DNA from: Peribacillus simplex | Lineage (GTDB): Bacteria > Bacillota > Bacilli > Bacillales > DSM-1321 | Direction of reading: 5' to 3' | NCBI RefSeq assembly: GCF_030123325.1 | Contig: NZ_CP126106.1 | Span: forward strand, 2,508,001-2,572,000 | Length of the DNA stretch: 64,000 bases | In this document: positions 1-8,121 of the stretch, one piece after another | How the letters are laid out: the number at the start of each line of letters is the position of its first letter | How positions within the stretch are numbered: the first letter of the stretch is position 1 | Notes under the pieces: generated by a model | Database searches by the model: none | What the model was told of the DNA's origin: nothing | What the model saw: the letters and a program-made list of their open reading frames with translations, nothing else | Program-made: the position numbers and the translations under genes

Positions 1-797
1 TAATTATTTCAACGTTTCATTGGCAGGCCGCGTTCTTTGCTCTCGCCGCCTTTAACTTGTTTATAAATATTCCAATGTTCCTGTTTTTGACTCGTAATAC
101 GCCAGAAGAACATCCACGCATGAGTAAAGAAGAAGTCTCCTATATTCGCCAAAAAGACGAAGCGGATGTTGTTCAGTCGAAGCAATTCTTCGCAAAGGAT
201 TATCGTTATTGGATTGTTTGGTTCGGCAATTTGATGTCGTCCTTTCTTTTCTTTGGAATCAGTATTTGGCTGCCTACATATCTTGTTGAGGCCAAAGGCT
301 TTGAAAGGGAAGCAATGACTGGCATTACTTCATTATCGTGGCTATTCGCGCTTGGATTTGTCCTGGCTGGCGGATTTCTGGCGGACAAAACGAAGCGCCC
401 GAGTTTGCTTGCGACGATTCTGTTCATACTGACAGCTGTATTTTTGACAATCGCTGTCATTGCACCAAATCCTATTTTTGCCGGCGTTTCCATGGGGCTC
501 GCAATGGGAACTCAGGGTGGAATGTTCCATCTAACCAATTTCTTCATCATCAAATTTTCAACACCTGAAACAGCGGGCCGCGCAGCCGGTTTAATGGGGT
601 TCACAAATATTATGGGTGGATTTTCAAGCTATATTATGGGGTGGAGCCGCGATTTGTCCGGCGGTGATTTTGGTCCCTCCATTGCCATGCTGATCGTAGC
701 AGCCACTCTCGGGTTTGTGGCGTACTTGTTTATGATTAAACAAGAAGTTACCGAATATCACCTAAGTAATGCTACAGGAAACAAACTAACTTTATAA
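1..797 (+). CDS. MFS transporter, C-terminal part (start lies before the window)
   Basis: The reading frame is open from base 3, so the gene begins upstream and the TTG at 57 is only an internal codon. About 264 residues are visible, roughly the last 60% of a 12-helix major facilitator permease. They include the central cytoplasmic loop (ending near TPEEHPRMSKEE) followed by six hydrophobic segments. The pattern fits the anion:cation symporter branch that carries organic or aromatic acids. The substrate cannot be read from sequence. The downstream dihydrodiol-dehydrogenase-like SDR and hydrolase suggest an aromatic or related carboxylate, but this is inference. The protein ends normally at TAA. 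Confidence 0.85.
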   Translation, partial: IISTFHWQAAFFALAAFNLFINIPMFLFLTRNTPEEHPRMSKEEVSYIRQKDEADVVQSKQFFAKDYRYWIVWFGNLMSSFLFFGISIWLPTYLVEAKGFEREAMTGITSLSWLFALGFVLAGGFLADKTKRPSLLATILFILTAVFLTIAVIAPNPIFAGVSMGLAMGTQGGMFHLTNFFIIKFSTPETAGRAAGLMGFTNIMGGFSSYIMGWSRDLSGGDFGPSIAMLIVAATLGFVAYLFMIKQEVTEYHLSNATGNKLTL

Positions 798-832
798 AGA
801 GCAAAATGTTAATATAATACTTTTTTTTAGTA

Positions 833-875
833 GGTTTCTCAGTAAGAAGGGGAGCTAGATTCTTACTGAGAAACC
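833..875. repeat. Perfect 16-bp inverted repeat after the MFS gene
   Basis: The arms at 833-848 and 860-875 are exact reverse complements (core GTTTCTCAGTAAGA) with an 11-nt loop. A T-run precedes the left arm and an A-run follows the right arm, so neither strand has the usual U-tail after the stem. It could still stop transcription of the MFS gene, but it may be an operator or a mobile hairpin remnant. Confidence 0.75.
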
Positions 876-990
876 ACAAAAAAATCTTGAATGCTCATTG
901 ACGAGTACATAGGAATAGGAATAACCACGGATTGATAGAGAACAAGCAACATTTTCCCGAACGATGGCTTCAGTTTTTTTACAGCTTACA

Positions 991-1019
991 TTGACAATAA
1001 AGCGATTACATTTTAGAAT
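991..1019 (+). promoter_or_regulatory. Sigma-A-type promoter for the SDR gene
   Basis: TTGACA at 991-996, a 17-base spacer, then TAGAAT at 1014-1019. This is a consensus -35 with a one-mismatch -10. It lies about 145 bases before the SDR start and leaves a leader with no other recognised element. Confidence 0.7.
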
Positions 1020-1165
1020 TGTTTATATATAAAAACGATGTTTTGTATATAAAACAGAATATAGTCATTATGAAAAATATGTACTTGCTTACATGACCGT
1101 ATGCTTGAATGGATCTTAGGATAACCGTTCATCACGGTTGAAAGATAACAGAAGGGGTGGAGACA

Positions 1166-1954
1166 ATGGGCATGGCCTTAAAAGATAAAGTCGTATTGAT
1201 TACAGGGGGAGCTTCTGGAATAGGGGAAGCTGTCACACGCCGTTTTCTACAAGAAGGAGCAAAAGTGAGCATTATCGGCCGCTCCATAGACACGTTAGCG
1301 AAAATGAAAGAAGAATTTGGTGAAAATATCCTTACTTATCAGGGAGATGTAAGCAAATACGAAGACAATGAGCAAGCGGTCCAAGCTACTGTTGAGCAAT
1401 TCGGAAAGTTAGATGTTTTCGTTGCGAATGCAGGCGTGTTCGATGGATTTGCCAAATTTGCCGATGTGACTCCTGAGGCGCTTTCCGAAGCGTATGATTT
1501 CCTTCTTGACATTAACGTAAAAGGCTCTTTTTTCGGGGCTAAAGCCGCTCTTGAAGAACTGAAAAAAACAAATGGTAATATTATTTTTACCGTATCCGGT
1601 GCAAGTTTTTATCCAGATGGCGGCGGTGTTTGGTACACAGCGAGCAAACACGCCCAAATTGGATTGATGCGCCAGCTTGCGTTCGAACTATCTCCTTCCA
1701 TCCGGGTAAATGCGGTAGCCCCAGGGGGGACATTGACAGCACTCACGGTGATTCCACCGCTGCGCCCATTTGTGAAAATCGTCGATAATGATACGAAAGC
1801 AAGCAGCATTAAAAAACGGAATATTCTTCAACTTGCCCAGATGCCGGAAGATCACGTAGCGGCGTATGTACTGTTAGCTTCTGACGAATCACGCGCGATC
1901 ACCGGTGAAATCATTTCCAGCGACGGCGGATTGTCAGTTCGAGGACTTGGCTAA
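1166..1954 (+). CDS. SDR oxidoreductase, cis-dihydrodiol dehydrogenase-like
   Basis: A classical short-chain dehydrogenase/reductase of 262 residues with the NAD-binding motif TGGASGIG (residues 13-20), the NAG motif, catalytic Ser144 and the YTASK motif (Tyr157, Lys161). The segment around GNIIFTVSGASFYPDGGG and the later VNAVAPGG resemble the BphB/HcaB group, which oxidises cis-dihydrodiols of aromatic rings to catechols with NAD+. The ATG at 1166 is preferred over the GTG at 1157 because the AGAAGGGGTGG ribosome site overlaps that GTG. A neighbouring MFS carrier, an alpha/beta hydrolase, a ferredoxin and a ferredoxin reductase would suit an aromatic pathway, but no ring-hydroxylating oxygenase is visible. 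The exact substrate is unproven. Confidence 0.85.
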   Translation: MGMALKDKVVLITGGASGIGEAVTRRFLQEGAKVSIIGRSIDTLAKMKEEFGENILTYQGDVSKYEDNEQAVQATVEQFGKLDVFVANAGVFDGFAKFADVTPEALSEAYDFLLDINVKGSFFGAKAALEELKKTNGNIIFTVSGASFYPDGGGVWYTASKHAQIGLMRQLAFELSPSIRVNAVAPGGTLTALTVIPPLRPFVKIVDNDTKASSIKKRNILQLAQMPEDHVAAYVLLASDESRAITGEIISSDGGLSVRGLG

Positions 1955-2200
1955 GCTGGCACAATTTTTGAATACTGTTTAAGTTAAGTTGTAAGACGGG
2001 AACGGATGTCGATTTTCCTGCTTATCTTCAGGAAGGGAAGCACTTTCTTAATCAAGTCAAAACGAAAGCTTTTTTCAGGCGAAATATTAATTTAGTAAAT
2101 CATTTGCTAGTTTAAGAAAATATATTTCAAGACATTACAGCTTTCCTGAACTGTATTGTTCAAAGTTATGCCAAAAACAAATAAGGGGGGGACTGATATT

Positions 2201-2995
2201 ATGCCATACGTAAAAGTAGAAGATTTAAGTATACATTATGAAATAGAAGGTAATGGAGAACCTTTAGTTTTATTACATGGTATGAGCAATAATTCACAGT
2301 CATGGAAGGAACAGATCCAGGGATTAAAGGAGCATTATACAGTAATTGCATGGGATGCCCCGGGTTATGGGGAAAGTTCAGATCCAGCAGAAGAATTTAG
2401 AAATTTTAAAGAGTTTGCGCGTATTCTGAATGGCATGATGGATCAGCTAAAGTTGGAAAAAATCCATCTGCTCGGCCATTCAATGGGAGCGGCAATTGCG
2501 ATAGAGTACTGTTGCCTGTACCCTGATAAGATTAATAAATTAATATTGGCCGATTCGACAAGAGGGGCTGCTGCTCTAACCCCGGAAGAGAACGAGACGA
2601 AATTGAAAAATCGATTATTTTCAATTGGAAACCTTTCTACTGAGGAGATAGCGGAAAAGAGGATACAAGCACTACTTTCCCCCCATGCTTCAGAAAAAGT
2701 CCATAAACGAGTAAAAGAGATTATGACACAGATAAGACCAGCAGGATATCGTTCGGTAGCATATTCACTTTATCATCTAAATCAAATGGAATCGTTATCT
2801 CATATAGATGTTCCTGTTCTTGTAATTTGTGGCGAGTTGGATACTGTAACTCCTATAAAGGAGTCGGAAGCAATTCATGAAGAGTTAATAAACTCCCGTC
2901 TAGTGATAATTCCAGAAGGCGGTCATCTTTGTTATCAGGAAAATCCTAGAAAGTTTAATTCGAGCATTTTGGAATTTTTGAACGATATCGAGTAA
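2201..2995 (+). CDS. Alpha/beta hydrolase
   Basis: A 264-residue alpha/beta-hydrolase-fold enzyme. The HGMSNN oxyanion loop is near residue 26, the nucleophile elbow GHSMG puts Ser at 94, the acid is Asp214 in GELDTVTP, and the base is His242 in EGGHL. All three catalytic residues are present. The ATG at 2201 is chosen over an upstream in-frame start at 2156 because AAGGGGGGG lies just before it. The fold includes meta-cleavage-product hydrolases (BphD type), lactonases and esterases. The neighbouring dihydrodiol-dehydrogenase-like gene makes a carbon-carbon hydrolase possible, but sequence alone supports only hydrolase. Confidence 0.85.
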   Translation: MPYVKVEDLSIHYEIEGNGEPLVLLHGMSNNSQSWKEQIQGLKEHYTVIAWDAPGYGESSDPAEEFRNFKEFARILNGMMDQLKLEKIHLLGHSMGAAIAIEYCCLYPDKINKLILADSTRGAAALTPEENETKLKNRLFSIGNLSTEEIAEKRIQALLSPHASEKVHKRVKEIMTQIRPAGYRSVAYSLYHLNQMESLSHIDVPVLVICGELDTVTPIKESEAIHEELINSRLVIIPEGGHLCYQENPRKFNSSILEFLNDIE

Positions 2996-3080
2996 GGAAA
3001 AACGAATTCAATTGCTTAAGGCTTCTATAAATGCCTTAGTAAAAACAGGGTTTAGATTATAGAGAGGAAGAGATAGAAAA

Positions 3081-3329
3081 ATGGCTAATTATACAATCGT
3101 GGATAAAGAAACTTGTATTGCTTGCGGAGCTTGTGGTGCTTCAGCTCCGGATATTTATGATTACGATGAAGAAGGTATTGCGTTTGTCATATTGGATAAT
3201 AATGTTGGGGCAGCGATCATACCTGAAGAACTCGAGGAAGATATGATAGATGCTTCAGAAGGATGTCCAACCGATTCTATAAAAGTGGCTCAAGTATCCT
3301 TTGATGGTAACCCTAATAAATTTGAATAA
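3081..3329 (+). CDS. fer: 4Fe-4S ferredoxin (Bacillus Fer type)
   Basis: A small acidic 82-residue electron carrier very close to B. subtilis Fer. Cys12, Cys15 and Cys18 (CIACGAC) with Cys62 in EGCPTDSI bind one [4Fe-4S] cluster; the second cluster site of clostridial ferredoxins is absent. It starts with ATG after GAGAGGAAGAG. The next gene encodes a ferredoxin-NADP reductase, its natural electron donor, so the pair can supply electrons to an oxygenase, P450 or desaturase. The terminal acceptor is not in the window. Confidence 0.93.
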   Translation: MANYTIVDKETCIACGACGASAPDIYDYDEEGIAFVILDNNVGAAIIPEELEEDMIDASEGCPTDSIKVAQVSFDGNPNKFE

Positions 3330-3562
3330 TATTTATAGATAAAATCAATGAGCGCGTTTGTATAGATTTATAGATTTTAAAACTAGGGAAATTGACGTCA
3401 CTAGTTTGTCTTATGGAAAGGTGGATAGTTATCCGATCTTATCCATCATTAGGAGGGGAAAAGGAAGAATTACTTGTGGAAACATGACAAGTCAATCCCT
3501 TACCACCTGTAGATCACGTTCAGTATGAACAACCAACCTAGAAAAATCAAGGAGTGATTACA

Positions 3563-4555
3563 TTGACAGAAGATAAGAAGGTCTATGACATAACAATTAT
3601 TGGCGGCGGCCCAGTTGGCTTGTTTACAGCGTTCTATGGCGGAATGAGGCAAGCAAAGGTAAAAATCCTTGAAAGTCTTCCTCAATTGGGAGGACAGCTT
3701 TCGGCTCTTTATCCCGAAAAATTCATTTATGATATAGCTGGATTTCCAAAAGTAAGGGCGCAGGAATTGATAGAGAATTTAAAAGAACAAATGAAAGTAT
3801 TCGAACCAACCATTTGTCTTGAAGAAGCGGTTGAACAGATGGAAAAGCAAGCAGACGGAACATTTAAGATCACCACAAACCTCGATACTCATTTTTCTAA
3901 ATCAGTTATCATTACTGCTGGAAATGGAGCCTTTCAACCCCGTAAACTGGAATTGGAAGATTCGGCACAGTTCGAAAATAAGAATTTGCATTATTTCGTG
4001 AATGATATGAACCGATTTAAAGGAAGAAAAGTGGCGATTCTAGGCGGTGGGGATTCTGCTGTTGATTGGGCCCTTATGTTAGAGCCGATTGCAAAAAAGG
4101 TAACATTGATACACAGAAGGGATAAATTCCGTGCCCATGAACATAGTGTAGAAAAATTAGTGAATTCCTCTGTTGAGGTCAAAACACCTTATATTCCCTC
4201 CGAATTGGTTGGAGCAGATCAAATTACTCAAATTGTTTTAGAACATACAAAGACTCAACAAAAAGAAGTGGTTGACGTAGATGACTTAATTATTAATTAC
4301 GGCTTTGTCTCTTCTCTTGGAGCGATTAAAGAATGGGGTCTAAACATCAATAAAAATGCAATTATCGTTAATTCCAAACAAGAAACGAACATTTCAGGCA
4401 TTTACGCGGCCGGGGATATTTGTACGTATGATGGAAAGGTTAAATTAATTGCTTCCGGATTTGGAGAGGGTCCTACGGCAGTTAATAATGCCAAAGCCTA
4501 TATTGATCCCATGGCGAAAGTTCAGCCGTTGCATAGTACTTCCTTATTTGGTTGA
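3563..4555 (+). CDS. yumC: Ferredoxin--NADP(+) reductase, YumC type
   Basis: A 330-residue thioredoxin-reductase-like flavoprotein without the redox CxxC pair, as in the Bacillus ferredoxin-NADP reductase YumC. The FAD site is GGGPVG near the N-terminus, the NADPH site is GGGDSAVDWA, and ATNISG..AAGDI-type and C-terminal HSTSLF segments are also shared. The TTG at 3563 is chosen because AAGGAG lies about 10 bases upstream, while the GTG at 3554 overlaps that site; YumC starts at the equivalent residue. It transfers electrons from NADPH to ferredoxin and lies 233 bp after the ferredoxin gene. This is probably a local second reductase or a relocated yumC. Confidence 0.92.
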   Translation: MTEDKKVYDITIIGGGPVGLFTAFYGGMRQAKVKILESLPQLGGQLSALYPEKFIYDIAGFPKVRAQELIENLKEQMKVFEPTICLEEAVEQMEKQADGTFKITTNLDTHFSKSVIITAGNGAFQPRKLELEDSAQFENKNLHYFVNDMNRFKGRKVAILGGGDSAVDWALMLEPIAKKVTLIHRRDKFRAHEHSVEKLVNSSVEVKTPYIPSELVGADQITQIVLEHTKTQQKEVVDVDDLIINYGFVSSLGAIKEWGLNINKNAIIVNSKQETNISGIYAAGDICTYDGKVKLIASGFGEGPTAVNNAKAYIDPMAKVQPLHSTSLFG

Positions 4556-5201
4556 TATATTTGCCAACAAGACTTTTCTGAAGAAATGAATGAAAAAGCA
4601 CGTAGCGAGACTCCAAAATAAAAAGGGATGGATAGGGGTCTCGATAGTCCTGATTTTAATGGAGATGAAACTTAAAGCAGATATCGAGGCTTTACAGGTT
4701 TTGTTGCCTAATGAACTAACAGGTTTGATAGTTCAGCAAAGGAGACAGGATAAGATGACTGAAAAATGAAAGTCGAATTCCTTCACGGTGAGGAATTCGA
4801 CTTTTTAGTTAGTTTAAGTAACGCCCCTATAGCGATTCTTCACAATATGAATCTATGTAAGTTAAAGATTGAAATGAGCGTGCTTGTTTATGGTGAATAA
4901 TAGTTTGCTTTTTAACAAAATCCCCGGTTATTCTGCCACGACATGTGGCCTGTTCGGCTTTACCTTTGGTGAAATAAGATCCCATTGCCCCTATGATGGC
5001 AAGAATAATTGATTGCTGAATCGATCGGAACAACAAAATGTTCAAAATGGCAAGTAGTATGCTTTTTACCATTGCAATGGATATGATTAAACTAGAATGG
5101 ACTTCTGGGAAATACCGACCAATTAAAGTTAGGTGATACCTAATACGAAATCTTAAACAATACGGTTCGTAATTTTTCGATAACGGGTATCTAATCTAAA
5201 C
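4556..5201. other. Intergenic stretch with no clear gene
   Basis: No convincing gene is seen. Between 4560 and 4760 short frames interrupted by stops look like decayed coding sequence of unknown origin. The minus strand holds an 81-codon frame (5072 to 4827) beginning with a hydrophobic segment but without a ribosome site, so it is not called. The bidirectional terminator at 4771-4806 lies here. Confidence 0.4.
4771..4806. terminator. Rho-independent terminator
   Basis: A perfect 12-bp stem, AGTCGAATTCCT (4771-4782) pairing with AGGAATTCGACT (4791-4802), with an 8-base loop and TTTTT following. A-rich sequence on the other side lets it work on both strands, ending the ferredoxin-reductase unit. 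Confidence 0.8.
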
Positions 5202-6374
5202 TCATTCAAATGTTCCTTTTATCAACGGAACACCCTTTTCTACCATAACTTGTCCTCTTGCCATTACAGTGCTAATTGCCAAAGTTTCCTTTTGCAATAG
5301 TACGATATCTGCATCCTTCCCGGTTTGGATACTGCCCTTGTTTGATAGTTTCAGCACTTGTGCGGGATTCGTGGTGATGACCTTCAGTGCCGTTTCAAGG
5401 GGGATTCCTTCTTCTAAAACAGAATCACGCACTTCCTGATATAGCGAAGATACTTTTCCCACTTGAAGGCCTGCATACTCCCCATGTGTGTTGAAAAACG
5501 GAAGGCTGGCCTGTCCGTCAGAAGAGAAGGTTATGTGTCCGACTGGTATCCCTTCTTCAAGCATCATCCGCAAGGCAATGCTGCACTTCACTTCGCCATC
5601 ATCCAGAAACTGAGGGATGGTGCTTGTTGTAAAGTCTACGTAACCGCCGCGCTTAGCGTAATCAATCCCCGCCTTGAATAATTCTTCATTTCGGTTGATA
5701 TGTGTCGGATGGAGCTGCCGAATCGGAATGTTGGTTTTATCAGCAATAGCATGTAACAACGAGAGCTCGCCACCCCCATCTCCTACATGAACTTCTAAAA
5801 TACCTGCTTTTCCTGACAGAATACCGCCGTTGCGTGCCGCTGCGGCGATTTTGGTCAATTCTTCAAAAGTGGGTTCAGATGATCTATGGTCGGAGATGGC
5901 AATCTCCCCGACACCGATGATTTTGTCGATGAAAATTAGGTCATCTTCGATTTTTCCTGTCAATGTTTTTACTGGCACTTGGTAGGAACCTGTATGAATG
6001 AAGCAGGAAATACCCTCTTCTTCAAGCGCCCGGGCCTTGGCAAGCAGGCTTTCCATTCTACGCGTAGTTCCGTCCGTACCGAGCAAGCCGACCAGGGTTG
6101 TAATACCGGAAGTCGTAATATCCGTAAGCATCAGCTCGGGGGTGCGGGTTTTGAATCCGCCCTCACCGCCTCCGCCAATAATATGAACATGTGAATCTAT
6201 GAAACCTGGAACAACTAGAAGGTTGGTCGCATCAATGATATGAATAGGAGCAAAGTTGTCAGGAATCTCGATTCTGTCATCGATGAATGCAATTTTATCA
6301 TTTGTGATCAAAACGTCTTTCCGTCCTAAGTAATTGGGTGAGTATATCTCGCCATTTTTGATTAAAGTAAGCAA
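5202..6374 (-). CDS. iadA: Beta-aspartyl (isoaspartyl) dipeptidase IadA
   Basis: A 390-residue amidohydrolase-superfamily metalloenzyme that cleaves isoaspartyl dipeptides from damaged proteins. It has the metal motif HVH (62/64), Glu71 in the GGGGEGG loop, His196 (EVHVGD), His225 (PTHINRN) and Asp286 (FSSDG). At strand 4 the sequence reads GVGEIAISDHRS, where I recall the carbamylated Lys of E. coli IadA reading GVKCAISDHRS, so Glu157 may bridge the metals instead. A TTG start follows AGGAGGAG with good spacing. The gene lies 36 bp after the YfcC-type carrier and is expected to be in the same sigma-54-dependent unit, linking peptide or amino-acid uptake with isoaspartyl peptide use. Confidence 0.92.
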   Translation of the reverse strand: MLTLIKNGEIYSPNYLGRKDVLITNDKIAFIDDRIEIPDNFAPIHIIDATNLLVVPGFIDSHVHIIGGGGEGGFKTRTPELMLTDITTSGITTLVGLLGTDGTTRRMESLLAKARALEEEGISCFIHTGSYQVPVKTLTGKIEDDLIFIDKIIGVGEIAISDHRSSEPTFEELTKIAAAARNGGILSGKAGILEVHVGDGGGELSLLHAIADKTNIPIRQLHPTHINRNEELFKAGIDYAKRGGYVDFTTSTIPQFLDDGEVKCSIALRMMLEEGIPVGHITFSSDGQASLPFFNTHGEYAGLQVGKVSSLYQEVRDSVLEEGIPLETALKVITTNPAQVLKLSNKGSIQTGKDADIVLLQKETLAISTVMARGQVMVEKGVPLIKGTFE

Positions 6375-6410
6375 TGCGTTTCTCCTCCTGTAATTAATTC
6401 GTGATTTTTA

Positions 6411-7832
6411 TCAGAATGGACCATATCCGATGAAGTGAGCCATGATTACGGCTATTAATCCGATGAGATATTGAATGAGTACCAGGGGCAGGATCCACTT
6501 CGCCCATTTTGTCCAAGGTATGCCTGCAATTGCCAAGCCCGCCATCAAGGTGGTTGCGGTCGGGAAAATCATATTTCCAATTCCGTCCGCAAAAGAGAAA
6601 GACAACACCGCAGTTTGACGTGTAATATCCAATAAGTCTGCGAGAGGGACCATAATTGGCATAGTCAACATCGCATGACCGGTGCCGGAAGCTAGTATAA
6701 AATGAATGAGAGTTTGGAAGCTGTACATGCCGGCAACGCTTAAATAGGCCGGAATATGCTGAATAGCTTCAGATATTTGATGGAGCATGGGGTCAACGAT
6801 ATGTCCCTCATTCAATACAACAAGAATGGCGCGTGATACGCCAATAATCAAAGCACCGCCCAGCAAGGCTGCAGATCCATTGGTAAAGGAGCTGACGATG
6901 TGATCCGCAGACAATTTTCCGATGATTCCAATGACAATTGTCAATATAATGAATAAGGCAGCGATTTCTGTCATGTACCATTGGAACTTGATGACCCCAA
7001 ACGCCAAGACGACATAGTTAATTAAGAAACTGCCTAAGATGAACTTATGTCTCGCCGTTAACTTCACGCTTGATTGCAGCAGTTTTTTCGATTCTTCTTT
7101 TGTATATTTTCCATAGATTCCGATGGAAGGATTTTTCTTTACCTTCATTGCGTAACGATGGATATAAAAAACTGAAACAAGGTAGACGATAATAAATAAA
7201 ATAAGGCGCAACCCTATTCCTGAGAACATCGGCAATTCTGCAATTCCTTGCGCAAGCCCTACTGTGAATGGATTCATGATGGCAGTCGTGAACCCGGACA
7301 ATGCCCCAACAATGACGATGGCGGTTCCTGTAATTGTATCGAATCCTAGAGCCAATGCCAGCGGAATGATAAGAGGAAGATATGCTAGTGTTTCTTCCGC
7401 CATTCCCATTAAGGAACCGCCTACAGCAAAAAACAACATCACGACAGGAATTAATAGCTTTTCACGTGTCGCCAACTTCCTAGCCATTGTGGCGATAAGC
7501 ACATCAACCGTCCCTGTTGCTCTTAAAACACCGAAAAACCCTCCAATAATCAACAAGAAAAAGATGATATTACCAGCTTCAACCATTCCTGTGTGAATAG
7601 CTTTTATCATATCGAACAATTCCACTGGTGCAGATTCTATCCATTTAAAAGAAGTGGCGTCAACAGTTGTCCGTCCATCTGCTTCGATCCGGGTATATTC
7701 CCCGGCCGGCAAAATGTAAGTAAATAGGGTTGCTATTGCGAGAATGCAGAGCAGCAATACAAAAACATTGATTTTTCTCTCTTTTTCCCCCGCTGTTTCC
7801 AGCAAAACAGCTTTCTCTTCTAATCGGCTCAT
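6411..7832 (-). CDS. YfcC family (DcuC-like) permease
   Basis: A 473-residue integral membrane protein with about 12 hydrophobic helices and the YfcC-family pattern: an N-terminal helix ending in YILPAGEYTR, then GGFFGVL, MAEETLAYLPLIIP and IMNPFTVGLAQGIAELP. The family is related to C4-dicarboxylate carriers and includes putative basic amino-acid or peptide transporters. The ATG follows AAAGGAGAGAC. It is the first gene of the iadA operon and lies about 160 bp downstream of the sigma-54 promoter at 7993-8010. Its pairing with iadA suggests uptake of small peptides or of aspartate-containing compounds (inference). Confidence 0.85.
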   Translation of the reverse strand: MSRLEEKAVLLETAGEKERKINVFVLLLCILAIATLFTYILPAGEYTRIEADGRTTVDATSFKWIESAPVELFDMIKAIHTGMVEAGNIIFFLLIIGGFFGVLRATGTVDVLIATMARKLATREKLLIPVVMLFFAVGGSLMGMAEETLAYLPLIIPLALALGFDTITGTAIVIVGALSGFTTAIMNPFTVGLAQGIAELPMFSGIGLRLILFIIVYLVSVFYIHRYAMKVKKNPSIGIYGKYTKEESKKLLQSSVKLTARHKFILGSFLINYVVLAFGVIKFQWYMTEIAALFIILTIVIGIIGKLSADHIVSSFTNGSAALLGGALIIGVSRAILVVLNEGHIVDPMLHQISEAIQHIPAYLSVAGMYSFQTLIHFILASGTGHAMLTMPIMVPLADLLDITRQTAVLSFSFADGIGNMIFPTATTLMAGLAIAGIPWTKWAKWILPLVLIQYLIGLIAVIMAHFIGYGPF

Positions 7833-7992
7833 AAGTGTCTCTCCTTTGTATTTAAAATGAATGCATGGAACTAATATGCTTACAACATATTGCCGGCCTA
7901 TCGCCTATCTTCCGTTTTTCTAGTATTCTGCTGTTTCCCTCCTTTTCAAAACCTTTGACACGTCAACGGATGTCAATGTCAATGCAATAGAT

Positions 7993-8010
7993 ATGCAAAA
8001 TCTGTGCCAA
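7993..8010 (-). promoter_or_regulatory. Sigma-54 (SigL) promoter for the yfcC-like/iadA operon
   Basis: On the minus strand the sequence reads TTGGCAC, five bases (AGATT), then TTGCAT. The GG of the -24 box and the GC of the -12 box are separated by exactly 10 bases, as sigma-54 requires. It points into the permease and iadA genes and lies beside a divergent gene for a sigma-54 activator, so control by that protein is very likely. Confidence 0.88.
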
Positions 8011-8032
8011 TATGGAGTGATTGATTTTTAAG

Positions 8033-8059
8033 AAAACTTAAAGGTTGGATTGAAGTTTT
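8033..8059. promoter_or_regulatory. Candidate activator-binding dyad (UAS)
   Basis: AAAACTT (8033-8039) and AAGTTTT (8053-8059) form an inverted repeat with a 13-base spacer, 23 to 49 bases upstream of the -24 box of the sigma-54 promoter and before the activator gene. The position would allow activation of the operon and autoregulation. The arms are short and AT-rich, so this is tentative. Confidence 0.45.
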
Positions 8060-8121
8060 AGGTCTTTATTGGTTCTTTTTGGTGATATAATAGTACCAAT
8101 TAAAGACAGGCAGGTGTTTTT

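Noticed and set aside
4708..4734. GAACTA..TAGTTC hairpin resembling the dispersed repeat
   Set aside because: The loop lacks GGGGCAG or GGGTGC and there is no adjacent terminator stem, so it is not counted as a copy.
4827..5072. 81-codon minus-strand frame with a hydrophobic start
   Set aside because: No ribosome site, and the sequence around it looks like decayed intergenic DNA.
7264..7596. 110-codon plus-strand frame opposite the YfcC-like gene
   Set aside because: It is a mirror of the permease coding strand with low-complexity residues and no start signals.
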